Part shown: positions 14,876 to 23,979 of the stretch, one piece after another
How positions within the stretch are numbered: position 1 is the first letter of the stretch
Layout: each line of letters opens with the position of its first letter
NCBI RefSeq assembly: GCF_024172085.1
Contig: NZ_JAMZDZ010000001.1
Coordinates: 124,001 to 188,000, forward strand
Reading direction: 5' to 3'
DNA length: 64,000 nt
DNA from: Hamadaea flava
Lineage (GTDB): Bacteria; Actinomycetota; Actinomycetes; Mycobacteriales; Micromonosporaceae
Notes under the pieces: model-generated
What the model was told of the DNA's origin: nothing
Databases searched by the model: none
Seen by the model: only the letters and a program-made list of their open reading frames with translations
Translations under genes and position numbers: made by a program

Positions 14876-15822
14876 CGGTTCGCTCCATCGATAGCGTCGG
14901 GAGTGGCGGTTTCGGTGCTGGCGGAGACTGCGGTGAGCTGCACGAACGCGTCGTCGAGTGTGGACTGCTCGACGCGCAGGCCCAGCGGGGCCAAGCCCTG
15001 CCGCGACAGTTCGGCGACGACGGCCGGCAGTGCTTCCTCCGTGCCTCGCACGGTGACGTGCTCGCCGTCGACGGCGACGTCGCTGACGCCGGGCAGCCCG
15101 TCGAGGGTGACGGGCCGGGCGACGCGGAAGGTGAGCACCTGGCCGGTCGCGACCAGCGCGGTGAGGCCGGCCGGGGTGTCGAGGGCGGCGATCCGCCCGT
15201 CGTGGATCACCGCGACCCGGTCACACAGCCGCTCGGCCTCGTCCATGAAGTGCGTGACCAGGAGAATCGTCACGCCCCGGTCGCGGATGTCGGAGATGAG
15301 CTGCCACGTGTCGCGCCGGGCCTGCGGGTCGAGACCGGTCGTCAGCTCGTCCAGGATCGCCAGCCGCGGATTGCCGACCAGCGCCAGCGCGATCGACAGC
15401 CGCTGCTTCTGCCCGCCCGACAGCTTCGCGTACGCCGTGTTCGCCGAGCCGGTCAGCCCCAGGTCGTCGAGCAGCTGCTCCGGCCGGGCCGGGTTCGGAT
15501 AGAACGAGGCGAACAGGTGCAGCGCCTCGCCGGCCGTGATGCGATCCTGCAGGCTGGACTCCTGCAGCTGCATGCCGAGGATCCGGCGCAGCCGTTCCCG
15601 GTCGCGCTGCGGATCCAGGCCCAGCACCCGGATGTCGCCCCGGTCGGGCGTACGCAGTCCGCCGACGCATTCGACGGTGGTGGTCTTGCCGGCGCCGTTG
15701 CGCCCGAGGATGCCGAAGATCTCGCCGCGCTCGACGGAGAAGGTCACGTCTTCGACGGCCACGCGCTCGCCGTAGCGCTTGTGCAGGTTCGTGACTTCGA
15801 GGACTTTCGGAGTGGCTGTCAT
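14872..15822 (-). CDS. ABC transporter ATP-binding protein (DrrA-like)
   Basis: 316 residues. Walker A GILGRNGAGKTTTVE near 38-50, Q loop LGMQLQESSLQDRITAGEAL, signature KLSGGQKQRLSIALALVGNP, Walker B RLAILDELTTGLDPQARR, H loop LLVTHFMDEAERLCDRV. The C-terminal 90 residues (VLTFRVARPVTLDGLPGV, LPAVVAELSRQGLAPLGLRV) are the usual DrrA-type regulatory extension. It pairs with the downstream permease to export a hydrophobic compound; the substrate is not readable. Confidence 0.95.
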   Translation of the reverse strand: MTATPKVLEVTNLHKRYGERVAVEDVTFSVERGEIFGILGRNGAGKTTTVECVGGLRTPDRGDIRVLGLDPQRDRERLRRILGMQLQESSLQDRITAGEALHLFASFYPNPARPEQLLDDLGLTGSANTAYAKLSGGQKQRLSIALALVGNPRLAILDELTTGLDPQARRDTWQLISDIRDRGVTILLVTHFMDEAERLCDRVAVIHDGRIAALDTPAGLTALVATGQVLTFRVARPVTLDGLPGVSDVAVDGEHVTVRGTEEALPAVVAELSRQGLAPLGLRVEQSTLDDAFVQLTAVSASTETATPDAIDGANR

Positions 15823-15955
15823 GCCTGTAGACGCTAGAAATCGGCGGCGTCGCCCAGAATCCGTTCAGCCCTCCGCTTGGGGTAGACCTAGCCCCACCCC
15901 GGCCGGAAGTCAGCCCCAATGCGGTCCGGGCCGGTGACCGGCCAGACTGGGGGGC

Positions 15956-17926
15956 ATGACGGCAAGGTTGCGCGCGTTCGCGGCAGGTCTGGAGCTCTAC
16001 GCCCTGAGCCTGTTCGGCCTGCTGTGCCTCGGCCCGGTACTGGTCGTCTTCACCCCGGGCCTGCTGCTTGGTCTAGTCTTCCTCATCCCCGGCCCGATGG
16101 TGGCCGTGCGACGGTTGACCGGGTTGGTGCGGCGGCGTACTCGGGACCTGGCGGGCATCGAGGTGCGGAGTCCCTACGCGCCCGAGCCGCCCCCGCCGCA
16201 ACCCCAGGCCGATGGCTGGTACCGGCGCGATCGTCAGCTGTTCAAGAGGGCCTGGTGGCCGCGGATGGCCGATCGCATCGACTGGGTTCTGGGCGACAAC
16301 GCGACCTGGCGCGACCTCGGCTGGATGTTCCTCGCCCCGATCGGCGCGCTGCCCGGCGTGCTGCCGCTCGTGTTGCCCGCCGCGGCCTTGTGGGTTGCCG
16401 CGTCCGCACAGCTGCCAGACGCCGCAATCGGCAGCCTGGTCGCGGTCACCGCGCTGGCCGGGCTCGCGCTCGCGCCGTCCGGTCTGCGGTCGTCGGCCCG
16501 GTTCCACCGCCGCCTGCTGGGCGGCCGGGTGCTGCGCTCCGACGTCCACGACGTCCAGGCAGACCATCGAGTACGCCGCTGGGTCGGCAAGGCGTCCTCA
16601 CCAGTGGTCCGCCTGGCCCTTCTGCTGCTCACAAGTGCCATCGCGATCCCGGTGTTCGTCGCGACGGTGGCCGCGCTGGTCCTCGGCTACGGGCTCGGCC
16701 TGATCTTCCTCGTCCCCTGGGGGCAGGCCGATCTGCGCTGGCTGGCGGACTGGCGGCGGTCGCTGGCCCAGTGGTCGGGCGTGTCGATCCCGAGTCCCTA
16801 TCGGCCGTTGCCGCCCCTGGTGCAGCGGCCCGACGGCATGTACCGAGTGGGCAAGAACCTCTACAAGACACCGCGCTGGGCGCTGTGGACCCAGCGGTTC
16901 TACTGGGTGCAGACCGATCCGGCGACCTGGCGGGAACTGGTGTGGCGGGGGAGCGATCCGATCGTCGGCGGACTGATCGCCGGAGTTCCGGTGCTCCTGG
17001 TGGTCTACGGGATCTGGGGCCAGATCCTGCCCCGAATCGTGCACTTCTTCGTCGGCGAGTCGCCCGCGAACTTCTGGTACGGCACCTTCATCGGCCATCC
17101 CGCCGCCGCGATCCCGGGCGGGCTGGCGCTGGCGGCGCTCGGGGTGGCGATCGCCCCCGCCGCGCTGCGGCTGCACGGGCGCTGGAGCCGGCTGCTGCTC
17201 AAGCCATCCGGTGACACCGCGCTCGCGCAGCGGGTCGAGCAGCTGACGCTGTCCCGCGCCGACGCCAGTGACGCCGCCGCTCGCGAGCTGCGGCGCATCG
17301 AACGCGACCTGCACGACGGCCCGCAGGCCCGGCTGGTCGCGCTCGGTCTGCGCCTCGGCACGATCGAGGCGCTCATCGACACCGATCCGGCCGCGGCCAA
17401 GGAACACACCGTGCAGACCCAGGAGGCGGCCGCGCACGCGCTGCGCGAACTCCGCGAGGTCGTCCGGGGCATCCATCCGCCGGTGCTGGCCGAACGCGGC
17501 CTGGCCGACGCAGTACGCGCGCTGGCGCTGGACAGTCCGCTCACCGTGACCGTCGACATCGACCTGCAGGTGCGGCTGCCCGAGCCGATCGAGGCGGCGG
17601 CGTACTTCTCCGTGGCGGAGGCGTTGGGCAACGCCGCGAAGCACGCCCGCGCCCGGACCGTCGCCGTCCGGCTCGACCTGCTCCCGGCCGGTGGCGCCGA
17701 CCCGGCCGCCAACGGCGACGTGCTGCGGATGATCGTCCGCGACGACGGCCGGGGCGGCGCGGATCCGGCCAATGGCAGTGGCCTGCGCGGCCTGGCGCGT
17801 CGGCTCGGTATCTTCGACGGGACCGTCACGCTGTCGAGCCCGCCCGGCGGCCCCACCGAGCTGATCATGGAGCTGCCATGCGCGTCGTCCTCGCCGAGGA
17901 CCTCTACCTCCTCCGGGAGGGACTGA
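15956..17926 (+). CDS. Sensor histidine kinase with two putative-sensor (PF13796-like) membrane modules
   Basis: 656 residues. The N-terminal half contains two copies of a membrane sensor module, each followed by a conserved stretch (WPRMADRIDWVLGDNATWRD and WALWTQRFYWVQTDPATWRE, each led by a P-x-x-DGxYR motif), together about eight membrane helices. The dimerisation helix holds H453 (RRIERDLHDGPQARLVALGL), followed by GIHPPVLAERGLADAV and the HATPase (AEALGNAAKHARARTVAV, DDGRGGADPANGSGLRGLAR). The gene overlaps the response regulator by 49 nt. Placed back-to-back with the ABC exporter genes, it is probably an envelope-stress or antibiotic-sensing kinase. Confidence 0.93.
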   Translation: MTARLRAFAAGLELYALSLFGLLCLGPVLVVFTPGLLLGLVFLIPGPMVAVRRLTGLVRRRTRDLAGIEVRSPYAPEPPPPQPQADGWYRRDRQLFKRAWWPRMADRIDWVLGDNATWRDLGWMFLAPIGALPGVLPLVLPAAALWVAASAQLPDAAIGSLVAVTALAGLALAPSGLRSSARFHRRLLGGRVLRSDVHDVQADHRVRRWVGKASSPVVRLALLLLTSAIAIPVFVATVAALVLGYGLGLIFLVPWGQADLRWLADWRRSLAQWSGVSIPSPYRPLPPLVQRPDGMYRVGKNLYKTPRWALWTQRFYWVQTDPATWRELVWRGSDPIVGGLIAGVPVLLVVYGIWGQILPRIVHFFVGESPANFWYGTFIGHPAAAIPGGLALAALGVAIAPAALRLHGRWSRLLLKPSGDTALAQRVEQLTLSRADASDAAARELRRIERDLHDGPQARLVALGLRLGTIEALIDTDPAAAKEHTVQTQEAAAHALRELREVVRGIHPPVLAERGLADAVRALALDSPLTVTVDIDLQVRLPEPIEAAAYFSVAEALGNAAKHARARTVAVRLDLLPAGGADPAANGDVLRMIVRDDGRGGADPANGSGLRGLARRLGIFDGTVTLSSPPGGPTELIMELPCASSSPRTSTSSGRD

Positions 17927-18528
17927 TCCAGCTGCTGACGGCGCACGGGTTCACCGTCGTCGCGGCGGCCGAGACGGGTCCTGAGCTGGCGGCGGCGTTG
18001 GCCGAGCACGAGCCCGACATCGCGATCGTGGACGTACGCCTGCCCCCGACCAACACCGACGAAGGACTGCGGATCGCGTTGGAGGCCCGACGCCGGCGCC
18101 CCGGTCTGCCGGTCCTGGTGCTGTCCCAGCACGTCGAGCAGCTGTACGCCCGCGAACTGCTCGAAGACGGCTCGGGCGGAGTCGGCTACCTGCTCAAGGA
18201 CCGGGTGCTCAACGCCGGTCAGTTCGTCGACGCGATCCGTCGCGTGGCGGCGGGCGGCACCGCGATGGACCCCGACGTCATCGCGAAGCTCCTCACGCGG
18301 GCCCGGCCGGACAGCCCGGTCGACCAGCTGACCCCCCGGGAGAAGGAAGTCCTCGGGCTGATGGCCGAAGGCCGGTCGAACGCCGCGATCGCCCAGCGGC
18401 TGTTCATGAGCGAGGGCGCGGTCGGCAAGCACACCGCCGGAATCTTCGGCAAACTCGGGCTCGGCCCGTCCGACGACGACAACCGGCGAGTGCTGGCGGT
18501 GCTGGCGTACCTGAACAGCGGCCGCTAA
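17878..18528 (+). CDS. NarL/LuxR-family response regulator
   Basis: 216 residues. Receiver: E7/D8, phospho-acceptor D52 (IAIVDVRLPPTNTDEGLRIA), VLVLSQHVEQLYA, GVGYLLKDRV. C-terminal HTH: LTPREKEVLGLMAEGRSNAA, AQRLFMSEGAVGKHTAGIFG. The DVRLPP-TxxDEG loop is the variant used by partners of the sensor-module kinases. Its start lies 49 nt inside the kinase gene, ensuring coupled production. The stop overlaps that of the convergent methyltransferase. Confidence 0.95.
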   Translation: MRVVLAEDLYLLREGLIQLLTAHGFTVVAAAETGPELAAALAEHEPDIAIVDVRLPPTNTDEGLRIALEARRRRPGLPVLVLSQHVEQLYARELLEDGSGGVGYLLKDRVLNAGQFVDAIRRVAAGGTAMDPDVIAKLLTRARPDSPVDQLTPREKEVLGLMAEGRSNAAIAQRLFMSEGAVGKHTAGIFGKLGLGPSDDDNRRVLAVLAYLNSGR

Positions 18529-19346
18529 ACCGACGGTTTGTGGGCGACGACCAACATCCGCTGGGCGTGCGACTCGAACCGGCCATGCCGCTGGATGTGC
18601 TCGTGCAGCGCCAGCAACGTGTCGTGGTACTTCTCGACGGTGAAGTCCGGCACCGCCCAGATCACCTTGCGGATGAAGTAGACCACCGCGCCGACGTCGG
18701 CGAACGTGACCACCAGCGATTCGGCCCGCAGCTCGTCGAGGACGAGACCGGCGGCCGTCAGCTCCCGCCGGGCGGTCTCCGGCTCGCGCTCCGGCCCGTA
18801 GGTCTGCGGCCCGAGGAAGAACTCCGTCAGCTCGCGATTGGACCCCGGCCCGATCTGTTGGCTGAAGTAGACCCCGCCCGGCTGCAGTACCCGGGCGACC
18901 TCGGCCCACCCGACGACGTTCGGATGACGGCTGACCACCAGGTCGAACGTCTCGTCCGGGAAGGGGAGCGGACCGTCCTCGGCCGCCTCGACGACCGACA
19001 CGCCTAACGGCTGGAGCGTACGCCGGGCCAGCGCCAGGTTCGGCGGCCAGCCCTCGGTCGCGTACGTCGTGGGGGCGAGCGCCGGGACCTCGGCCAGCAC
19101 CTCGCCGCCGCCGGTCTGGACGTCGACGGCGACCCGGGCCCCGGCCATCAACGCCGACATCCGCCGCAAGTATCCCCAGGACGGCCGCTGCTCGGTCGCC
19201 CGGCCGTCCAGCCAGGAGAAGTCCCAGCCGTCCACGTCGGCCTCGGCCGCTTCGGCGAGCAGCTCGTCGAACGGCCTCCCGGCGGTCGTCCGGGGATCGG
19301 CTGTCCGGGCTGCGTCGGCAGGCGGTTCAGCGGATGCGGCGGTCAT
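18525..19346 (-). CDS. SAM-dependent methyltransferase (class I)
   Basis: 273 residues. Motif I is degenerate but placed correctly (ARVAVDVQTGGGEVLAEV); LARRTLQPLGVSVVEAAEDG, PFPDETFDLVVSRHPNVVGW and VARVLQPGGVYFSQQIGPGS are motifs II to IV of the Methyltransf_11 type. The PxWGYLRRMSAL lead-in and the C-terminal AVVYFIRKVIWAVPDF fit a family of actinomycete proteins of unknown substrate, including RlmA-like proteins. ATG 19346 preferred over upstream codons because similarity-like structure begins only there. Confidence 0.85.
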   Translation of the reverse strand: MTAASAEPPADAARTADPRTTAGRPFDELLAEAAEADVDGWDFSWLDGRATEQRPSWGYLRRMSALMAGARVAVDVQTGGGEVLAEVPALAPTTYATEGWPPNLALARRTLQPLGVSVVEAAEDGPLPFPDETFDLVVSRHPNVVGWAEVARVLQPGGVYFSQQIGPGSNRELTEFFLGPQTYGPEREPETARRELTAAGLVLDELRAESLVVTFADVGAVVYFIRKVIWAVPDFTVEKYHDTLLALHEHIQRHGRFESHAQRMLVVAHKPSV

Positions 19347-19464
19347 GGCCTCAGCGTCCCAAGGGCGGCCGTCCCGGGCAAGTGATCCACACCGGCGAGT
19401 GGAAAGCGCTGCGGTATCAGGTTTCCGACAGTCGCCGAACAGTGGGCCTACGGCGGTTGGTCTC

Positions 19465-19815
19465 ATGTCGACGGTGATCTACTCTTCGGGCGTGGCTGAA
19501 CTCCTCCGCTTCGAATCCGACTTCGGCACTGTGTACGTCGAAGAGCGCGACGACAGCGGGCTGGAGCGCGTCGGCGTGTTCAGCCGCGCCAAGCCCGCCA
19601 AGGAGAAGCTCGAGGTCGCCCTGGCCCAAGTCCGGCCGGCCTTCCAAGCCGCGATCACGGCCCTGTCCGACCTTCCGGTCGCACCGGACGAGTTCGAGAT
19701 CGAGGTCGGCCTGACACTGACCGCCGAGGCCGGTGCGCTCATCGCGCGTACCGCCGCGGAGGGACATCTGGTCGTGCGGGCGGTGTGGCGTAACCCGGTG
19801 GCGGGACGGGAGTGA
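19465..19815 (+). CDS. Trypco1 (CU044_2847-family) conflict-system protein
   Basis: 116 residues. The body AELLRFESDFGTVYVEERDD, KEKLEVALAQVRPAFQAAIT, DEFEIEVGLTLTAEAGALIA and GHLVVRAVWRNP follows the CU044_2847/Trypco1 family, a small beta-rich domain found next to trypsin-like proteases in actinobacterial NTP-dependent conflict systems. ATG 19465 is taken; GTG 19492 is a shorter alternative with no better ribosome site. The stop overlaps the GTG of the protease gene by 4 nt, so the two are co-translated. Its molecular role is not established. Confidence 0.8.
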   Translation: MSTVIYSSGVAELLRFESDFGTVYVEERDDSGLERVGVFSRAKPAKEKLEVALAQVRPAFQAAITALSDLPVAPDEFEIEVGLTLTAEAGALIARTAAEGHLVVRAVWRNPVAGRE

Positions 19816-20732
19816 CCGGGCAGCCCACGCTGGCCGGCCGGGTCCGGGTGCTGGCAGGTGACCCGGAGCGGATCGTGGGCGCGGGGGTCGCGTTGTCCGC
19901 GCGCCGCGTCCTGACCTGCTGGCACGTGGTCTCCGACGAACCGGCCGACGCCCTGGCCGTCGCCGAGCCGTCCGGCGTGCCCATCGAAGCGGACGTGACC
20001 TGGTCGGCCCCGATCGGCCCGCACGGCGAAGGAGACCTGGCGGTGCTGACCACCCGCGCGCCGCTGACCGGGCCGCCCGCCCGCCTGGCCGACTGCGGCG
20101 ACGCCGAATTCGACGTACGCGTCATCGGCAACCCCGCCCAGTCCCCGGCGCAGATCCTGGCCCGGGCGCGGCTGGTCGGCCCGGCCGACCCGGTCACCGG
20201 CTGGCGGCAGCTGGACCGGCTGTCCACCGCGACCGTCGCCGTCGACCGCGGCTTCAGCGGAGCGGGCGTGTTCGACCCGGACGGCCGCGTCGTCGGCCTC
20301 ACCGTCGCACGTTCGCAACTCGGCCAGCAGACCGTGGGCTGGATGATCCCAGTGGCCGCCTGGCGCCGCCTGCTCCCCGCCGACCTCGCCCCAGCGGTGA
20401 CCGCCGCGCCCCGGACCGAGCCACTGAGCCCCACCGAACGCAGTACGCTCGCCCGCGCCCTCGCCACCGTCCCCACCATGCTCGACCCGTTGGCGCGAGC
20501 CGAGCTGATCGCCGCACTGCCCGACGCCATCCGGCTCCGCGTACGCGTGACGCATCGCCTGCTCCTCGACTGCCGCGAACTGATCACCACCACACTCGAC
20601 ACGGACGGCGGATTCCCGGCCCTCTATGGGCGACTGTCCGAGCGGGAGGATCCCGATAGCATCTCTTTGCGGGAGTTCCGTGCACTCGCGGCGTCGATGC
20701 GGCTCCTGCCGGCACCGGACGAAGAGGACTGA
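19812..20732 (+). CDS. Trypsin-like serine protease with C-terminal effector-associated (death-like) region
   Basis: 306 residues. The chymotrypsin-fold catalytic triad is complete: H38 (VLTCWHVV), D75 (GEGDLAVL), S149 (DRGFSGAGVFD). No signal peptide precedes it, so it acts in the cytoplasm. Residues about 200-306 (TERSTLARALATVPTMLDPL, AELIAALPDAIRLRVRVTHR, then GGFPALYGRLSEREDPDSIS) form an all-helical region with the look of the EAD adaptors that link proteases and other effectors to NB-ARC proteins. The next gene begins 2 nt downstream and has a similar helical region at its N-terminus, so the protease is probably recruited and activated by that protein. Confidence 0.87.
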   Translation: MTGQPTLAGRVRVLAGDPERIVGAGVALSARRVLTCWHVVSDEPADALAVAEPSGVPIEADVTWSAPIGPHGEGDLAVLTTRAPLTGPPARLADCGDAEFDVRVIGNPAQSPAQILARARLVGPADPVTGWRQLDRLSTATVAVDRGFSGAGVFDPDGRVVGLTVARSQLGQQTVGWMIPVAAWRRLLPADLAPAVTAAPRTEPLSPTERSTLARALATVPTMLDPLARAELIAALPDAIRLRVRVTHRLLLDCRELITTTLDTDGGFPALYGRLSEREDPDSISLREFRALAASMRLLPAPDEED

Positions 20733-20734
20733 TC

Positions 20735-23700
20735 ATGCCCCGCCTGTTGCTTCAGCAAGCCACCGAACTGCGGGACGTGCTCCTGTCGGTGGGAGTGCTG
20801 AAGAACGCGGACGAACGTCAGTTGTGCCTCGACGCCGTCCACACCGAACTCGGTCGGCAGATCGTCAGTGACAACCGGAAGACCACGGCGCACAAGACCG
20901 ATCTGATGGTCATCGTCCAGGCACTGTCGGCCGAGCCCGAAGGCCTGCCCACGTTGCTGCGTGCGGCGGAGGCGTTCGGCGAGCCGGGTGACGTCGTGCC
21001 CGCGTGGCGTGTTCTCGCCCGCCTGGACCTGGCGGACCTGCTCGACGGGGTTCGGCCCGATGTCGTCGCGGAGGTCGCCGGTCAGGTGATGGACGCCCGG
21101 GTGGACGTCGACAAGCCGGATGTCGTCCTCCAGCAGGTCGGTTGGCAGCGAGCCGAGGCTTGGGGCGCGTCCGCGATGATCGCCTTCGTGGTCCTGCTGC
21201 TGGAGCGGCTGTCGGGGGAGGCGGGCGGTGCCGGGGCGAATCCGGCCAGTGGTGCGGTCTCCGGTCGGGAAGGCAACACTGCCAGGATCGAGACCTGGCT
21301 CACCGGCGGACGGTATGCTTTTGGGTTGACCGGTGCTGACCTGGACAACGCTCGCCGTGTGGCGCGATTGATCAGTGCGGCCGCGGGACCCGGCTCGAAC
21401 ACAGGTTTGCCGGCGCATGAGGAAGGTCCCGACGTGGGTACCACGACGATCATCAAGGTCACCGACTCGGGGACCGCGCAACCGCCTGCCCTGGTCTGGG
21501 GCGGTGTACCGGCCCGCAATCAGTACTTCGTGGGCCGCCGCGAAAGCCTGACCACTCTCGACGCCGCACTGACCCAGCAGGCTCGGGCGTCGGTCCTGCC
21601 GAAGGCCAGCGTGCGCGGCGCCGGCGGGGTGGGCAAGACCCAGCTCGCCGTCGAGTACACCTACCTGAACCAGAGCCGGTACCAGATCATCTGGTGGATC
21701 AACGCGGAGAACATCGCGACCGTCCGCGCGTCGCTGTCCGCCCTGGCCGACCGCGTCAACATTCCGCCGAATCCCAGCATGGAGCAGCGAATCCGCGCCC
21801 TGCTGGATCACCTGGCGACGACGTCACAGGACTGGCTGCTGGTCTACGACAACGCGACCGATCCGGCCGAACTGGCCCCGCTCATGCCGACCGCGAACGT
21901 CGTCGGCGAACTCGGGCACGTGATCGTGACCACGCGCAACACCGCGTGGGCGGCCGAGGGCGCCACCCTGGAGCTGGACGTCTTCAGCCGGTCGGAATCC
22001 CTGGAACTGCTCCAGGCGCGGGTGCCCGACACCACCGACCGCGAGGCTCACGACCTGGCCGAGAAGCTGGACGACCTGCCGCTGGCTTTGGAACAGGCTG
22101 CGAGTTGGCTGCTGACCATGCCGTCCTCCGTGGACGAGTACCTGCAGGATCTGGAGAGCCGGGCGACGACGTTGCTCGCCGAGGGCCGGCCCCGCGAGTA
22201 CAACGGGACGGTGCTGACCGTCGTCTCGCTGGCGTTGCCGCAGCTGGCCGAGCGGTCGGCCGCTGCCGTCCAGCTGCTCGAACTGCTGGTGCACCTCGCT
22301 CCGGAGCCGATCTCGACACGGCTGCTCTGGGAGGGCCGGCGCGCCGCCGGCCTACCCGAACCGTTGCGGTCGGTGCTCCAGGAGCGCAACGACATCTCCC
22401 GGACCGTGCGGCATCTGGGTTCGCTGGGGCTGGCGCGGATCGACAACGCGAACAAGCGGGTGCAGATCCACCGGCTGGTGCACCTGGTCGTCCGGGAGGG
22501 GCTGACCAGCGCCGAACCGCTGCTGAACGCCCAGCGGCTGCTGTCGGCGGCCAACCCCGGTTTCCCCGACGACCGCGGCACCTGGCCCCGGCATTCGGAA
22601 ATCGCCCCGCATCTGCAGGCCGCACACATGAACGACGGCGATGTGGACGCTCGCCGGACGGTGTTGGACCAGGTGCGGTACCTCTACAACACGGGCGACT
22701 ACGAGAGCTGCCGAGTACTCGTCGAGGAGGCGCTCGCCGCCTGGGACGTGCCCGACACGGACGGTCGCCCCAGCTCCGACGCGCTGACCCTGCTGGCGCT
22801 GCGCCGCTACGGCGACGCGTTGCGGCAGCTGAACGATCAGCAGGCAGCCACCGTCACGCTGGCGGCGTACGAGCGAATGGTCGAGGCGCTCGGCGAGGAG
22901 CACGAGTACACCATGGGCGCGGCGAACAGCGTCGGCGCCGACATGCGCCGGGCGGGCCGCGTGACCGAGGCGCGGGAACTGGACGCCCGCACCCTGGAAA
23001 CGCAGCGACGGGTCCTCGGCGACGCCGACCCCAGCACGCTGCGCATCATGAACTCGCTCGCGATGGATCTGCGGCTGACCGGCGACTTCGCCGCCTCGTA
23101 CGCGCTGAACGTCGAGGTCGAGGAGCACGCCCGCACTCTGGAGGACGGGGCGATCCCGATCGTCCTCGCCCAGGAGGCCCAGGCCCGCGACCTCTACCTC
23201 CTCGGCCGGTACGCCGACGCCGCCGCACTGCTGGAGGGCTCGCTTCCGATCCAGCGCAACCTGCTCGGGGCCGACCACCTCACCGTGCTCCGCGCGACCT
23301 GTGTCTACGTGGCGAGCCTGCGCAAACTCGGCCGGCTCGACGAGGCGGTGGCCGAGGGCCGGGCCAACCATCTGCTCGCCACCCGCCGGTTCGGGCCCGA
23401 TCATCTGATGACCGCCGAGTGCGGGATGACGGCGGCCAACGCGTTGCGGGCGCGTGGCGACGCCAGGGACGCCCACACCTACGCCATGCGCAGCCTGCAG
23501 CTGTTCCGCGGGATCTACGGCGAGGACCACCCGCTGGTGTGGTGCGCGTCGGTCAACGTCGCGGCCATCCTGCGTGCTCGCGACCTCGACCAGGACGCGG
23601 AGGAGCTGAACCTGCGCACCCTCGACGGTCTGCGGCGCACGCTCCCAGGCGAGCACCCGTACCTGCTCAGCGCGCGTACCGGGGTGGTCATGAACCTCGT

Positions 23701-23977
23701 CCGCGCCCATCGGATCGCCGAGGCCCAGCCGCTGTCCGCGGAGATCCTCGCCGACTCGCAGCGGGTGCGCGGCCCCGAACACGCCTACACGTACTACTGC
23801 ATGGTCAACGCCGCGGTGGACCAGATCCAGAGCGGACAGACTGAGACCGGCCTCCCGCTGCTCGCCGAGGCCACCCGGCTGCTGATCGAGAAGTTCGGCG
23901 CCGACCACCCCGAGGTCGAGGCGGCCCGCAACCGCCGCCGCATCGAGTGCGACATCGAGACGATCAGCCTGATCTGA
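20735..23977 (+). CDS. NB-ARC (STAND) ATPase with N-terminal effector-associated domain and C-terminal TPRs, FxsT-like
   Basis: 1080 residues. About 1-90 is a helical adaptor (QATELRDVLLSVGVLKNADE, LPTLLRAAEAFGEPGDVVPA) akin to the C-terminus of the upstream protease. NB-ARC at about 265-560: lead-in ARNQYFVGRRESLTTLD, P-loop G295-T302 (GAGGVGKT), WWINAENIATVRASL, Walker B 366-373 (DWLLVYDN), VIVTTRNTAWA, and LDDLPLALEQAASWLL (the GLPL position). Residues about 630-1070 are tandem TPR units. The VGRRExL lead-in and WWI-x-AE strand match proteins NCBI names FxSxx-COOH system TPR proteins. It is expected to sense a ligand through the TPRs, oligomerise on nucleotide exchange and activate the protease. 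Frame intact. Confidence 0.88.
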   Translation: MPRLLLQQATELRDVLLSVGVLKNADERQLCLDAVHTELGRQIVSDNRKTTAHKTDLMVIVQALSAEPEGLPTLLRAAEAFGEPGDVVPAWRVLARLDLADLLDGVRPDVVAEVAGQVMDARVDVDKPDVVLQQVGWQRAEAWGASAMIAFVVLLLERLSGEAGGAGANPASGAVSGREGNTARIETWLTGGRYAFGLTGADLDNARRVARLISAAAGPGSNTGLPAHEEGPDVGTTTIIKVTDSGTAQPPALVWGGVPARNQYFVGRRESLTTLDAALTQQARASVLPKASVRGAGGVGKTQLAVEYTYLNQSRYQIIWWINAENIATVRASLSALADRVNIPPNPSMEQRIRALLDHLATTSQDWLLVYDNATDPAELAPLMPTANVVGELGHVIVTTRNTAWAAEGATLELDVFSRSESLELLQARVPDTTDREAHDLAEKLDDLPLALEQAASWLLTMPSSVDEYLQDLESRATTLLAEGRPREYNGTVLTVVSLALPQLAERSAAAVQLLELLVHLAPEPISTRLLWEGRRAAGLPEPLRSVLQERNDISRTVRHLGSLGLARIDNANKRVQIHRLVHLVVREGLTSAEPLLNAQRLLSAANPGFPDDRGTWPRHSEIAPHLQAAHMNDGDVDARRTVLDQVRYLYNTGDYESCRVLVEEALAAWDVPDTDGRPSSDALTLLALRRYGDALRQLNDQQAATVTLAAYERMVEALGEEHEYTMGAANSVGADMRRAGRVTEARELDARTLETQRRVLGDADPSTLRIMNSLAMDLRLTGDFAASYALNVEVEEHARTLEDGAIPIVLAQEAQARDLYLLGRYADAAALLEGSLPIQRNLLGADHLTVLRATCVYVASLRKLGRLDEAVAEGRANHLLATRRFGPDHLMTAECGMTAANALRARGDARDAHTYAMRSLQLFRGIYGEDHPLVWCASVNVAAILRARDLDQDAEELNLRTLDGLRRTLPGEHPYLLSARTGVVMNLVRAHRIAEAQPLSAEILADSQRVRGPEHAYTYYCMVNAAVDQIQSGQTETGLPLLAEATRLLIEKFGADHPEVEAARNRRRIECDIETISLI

Positions 23978-23979
23978 GG

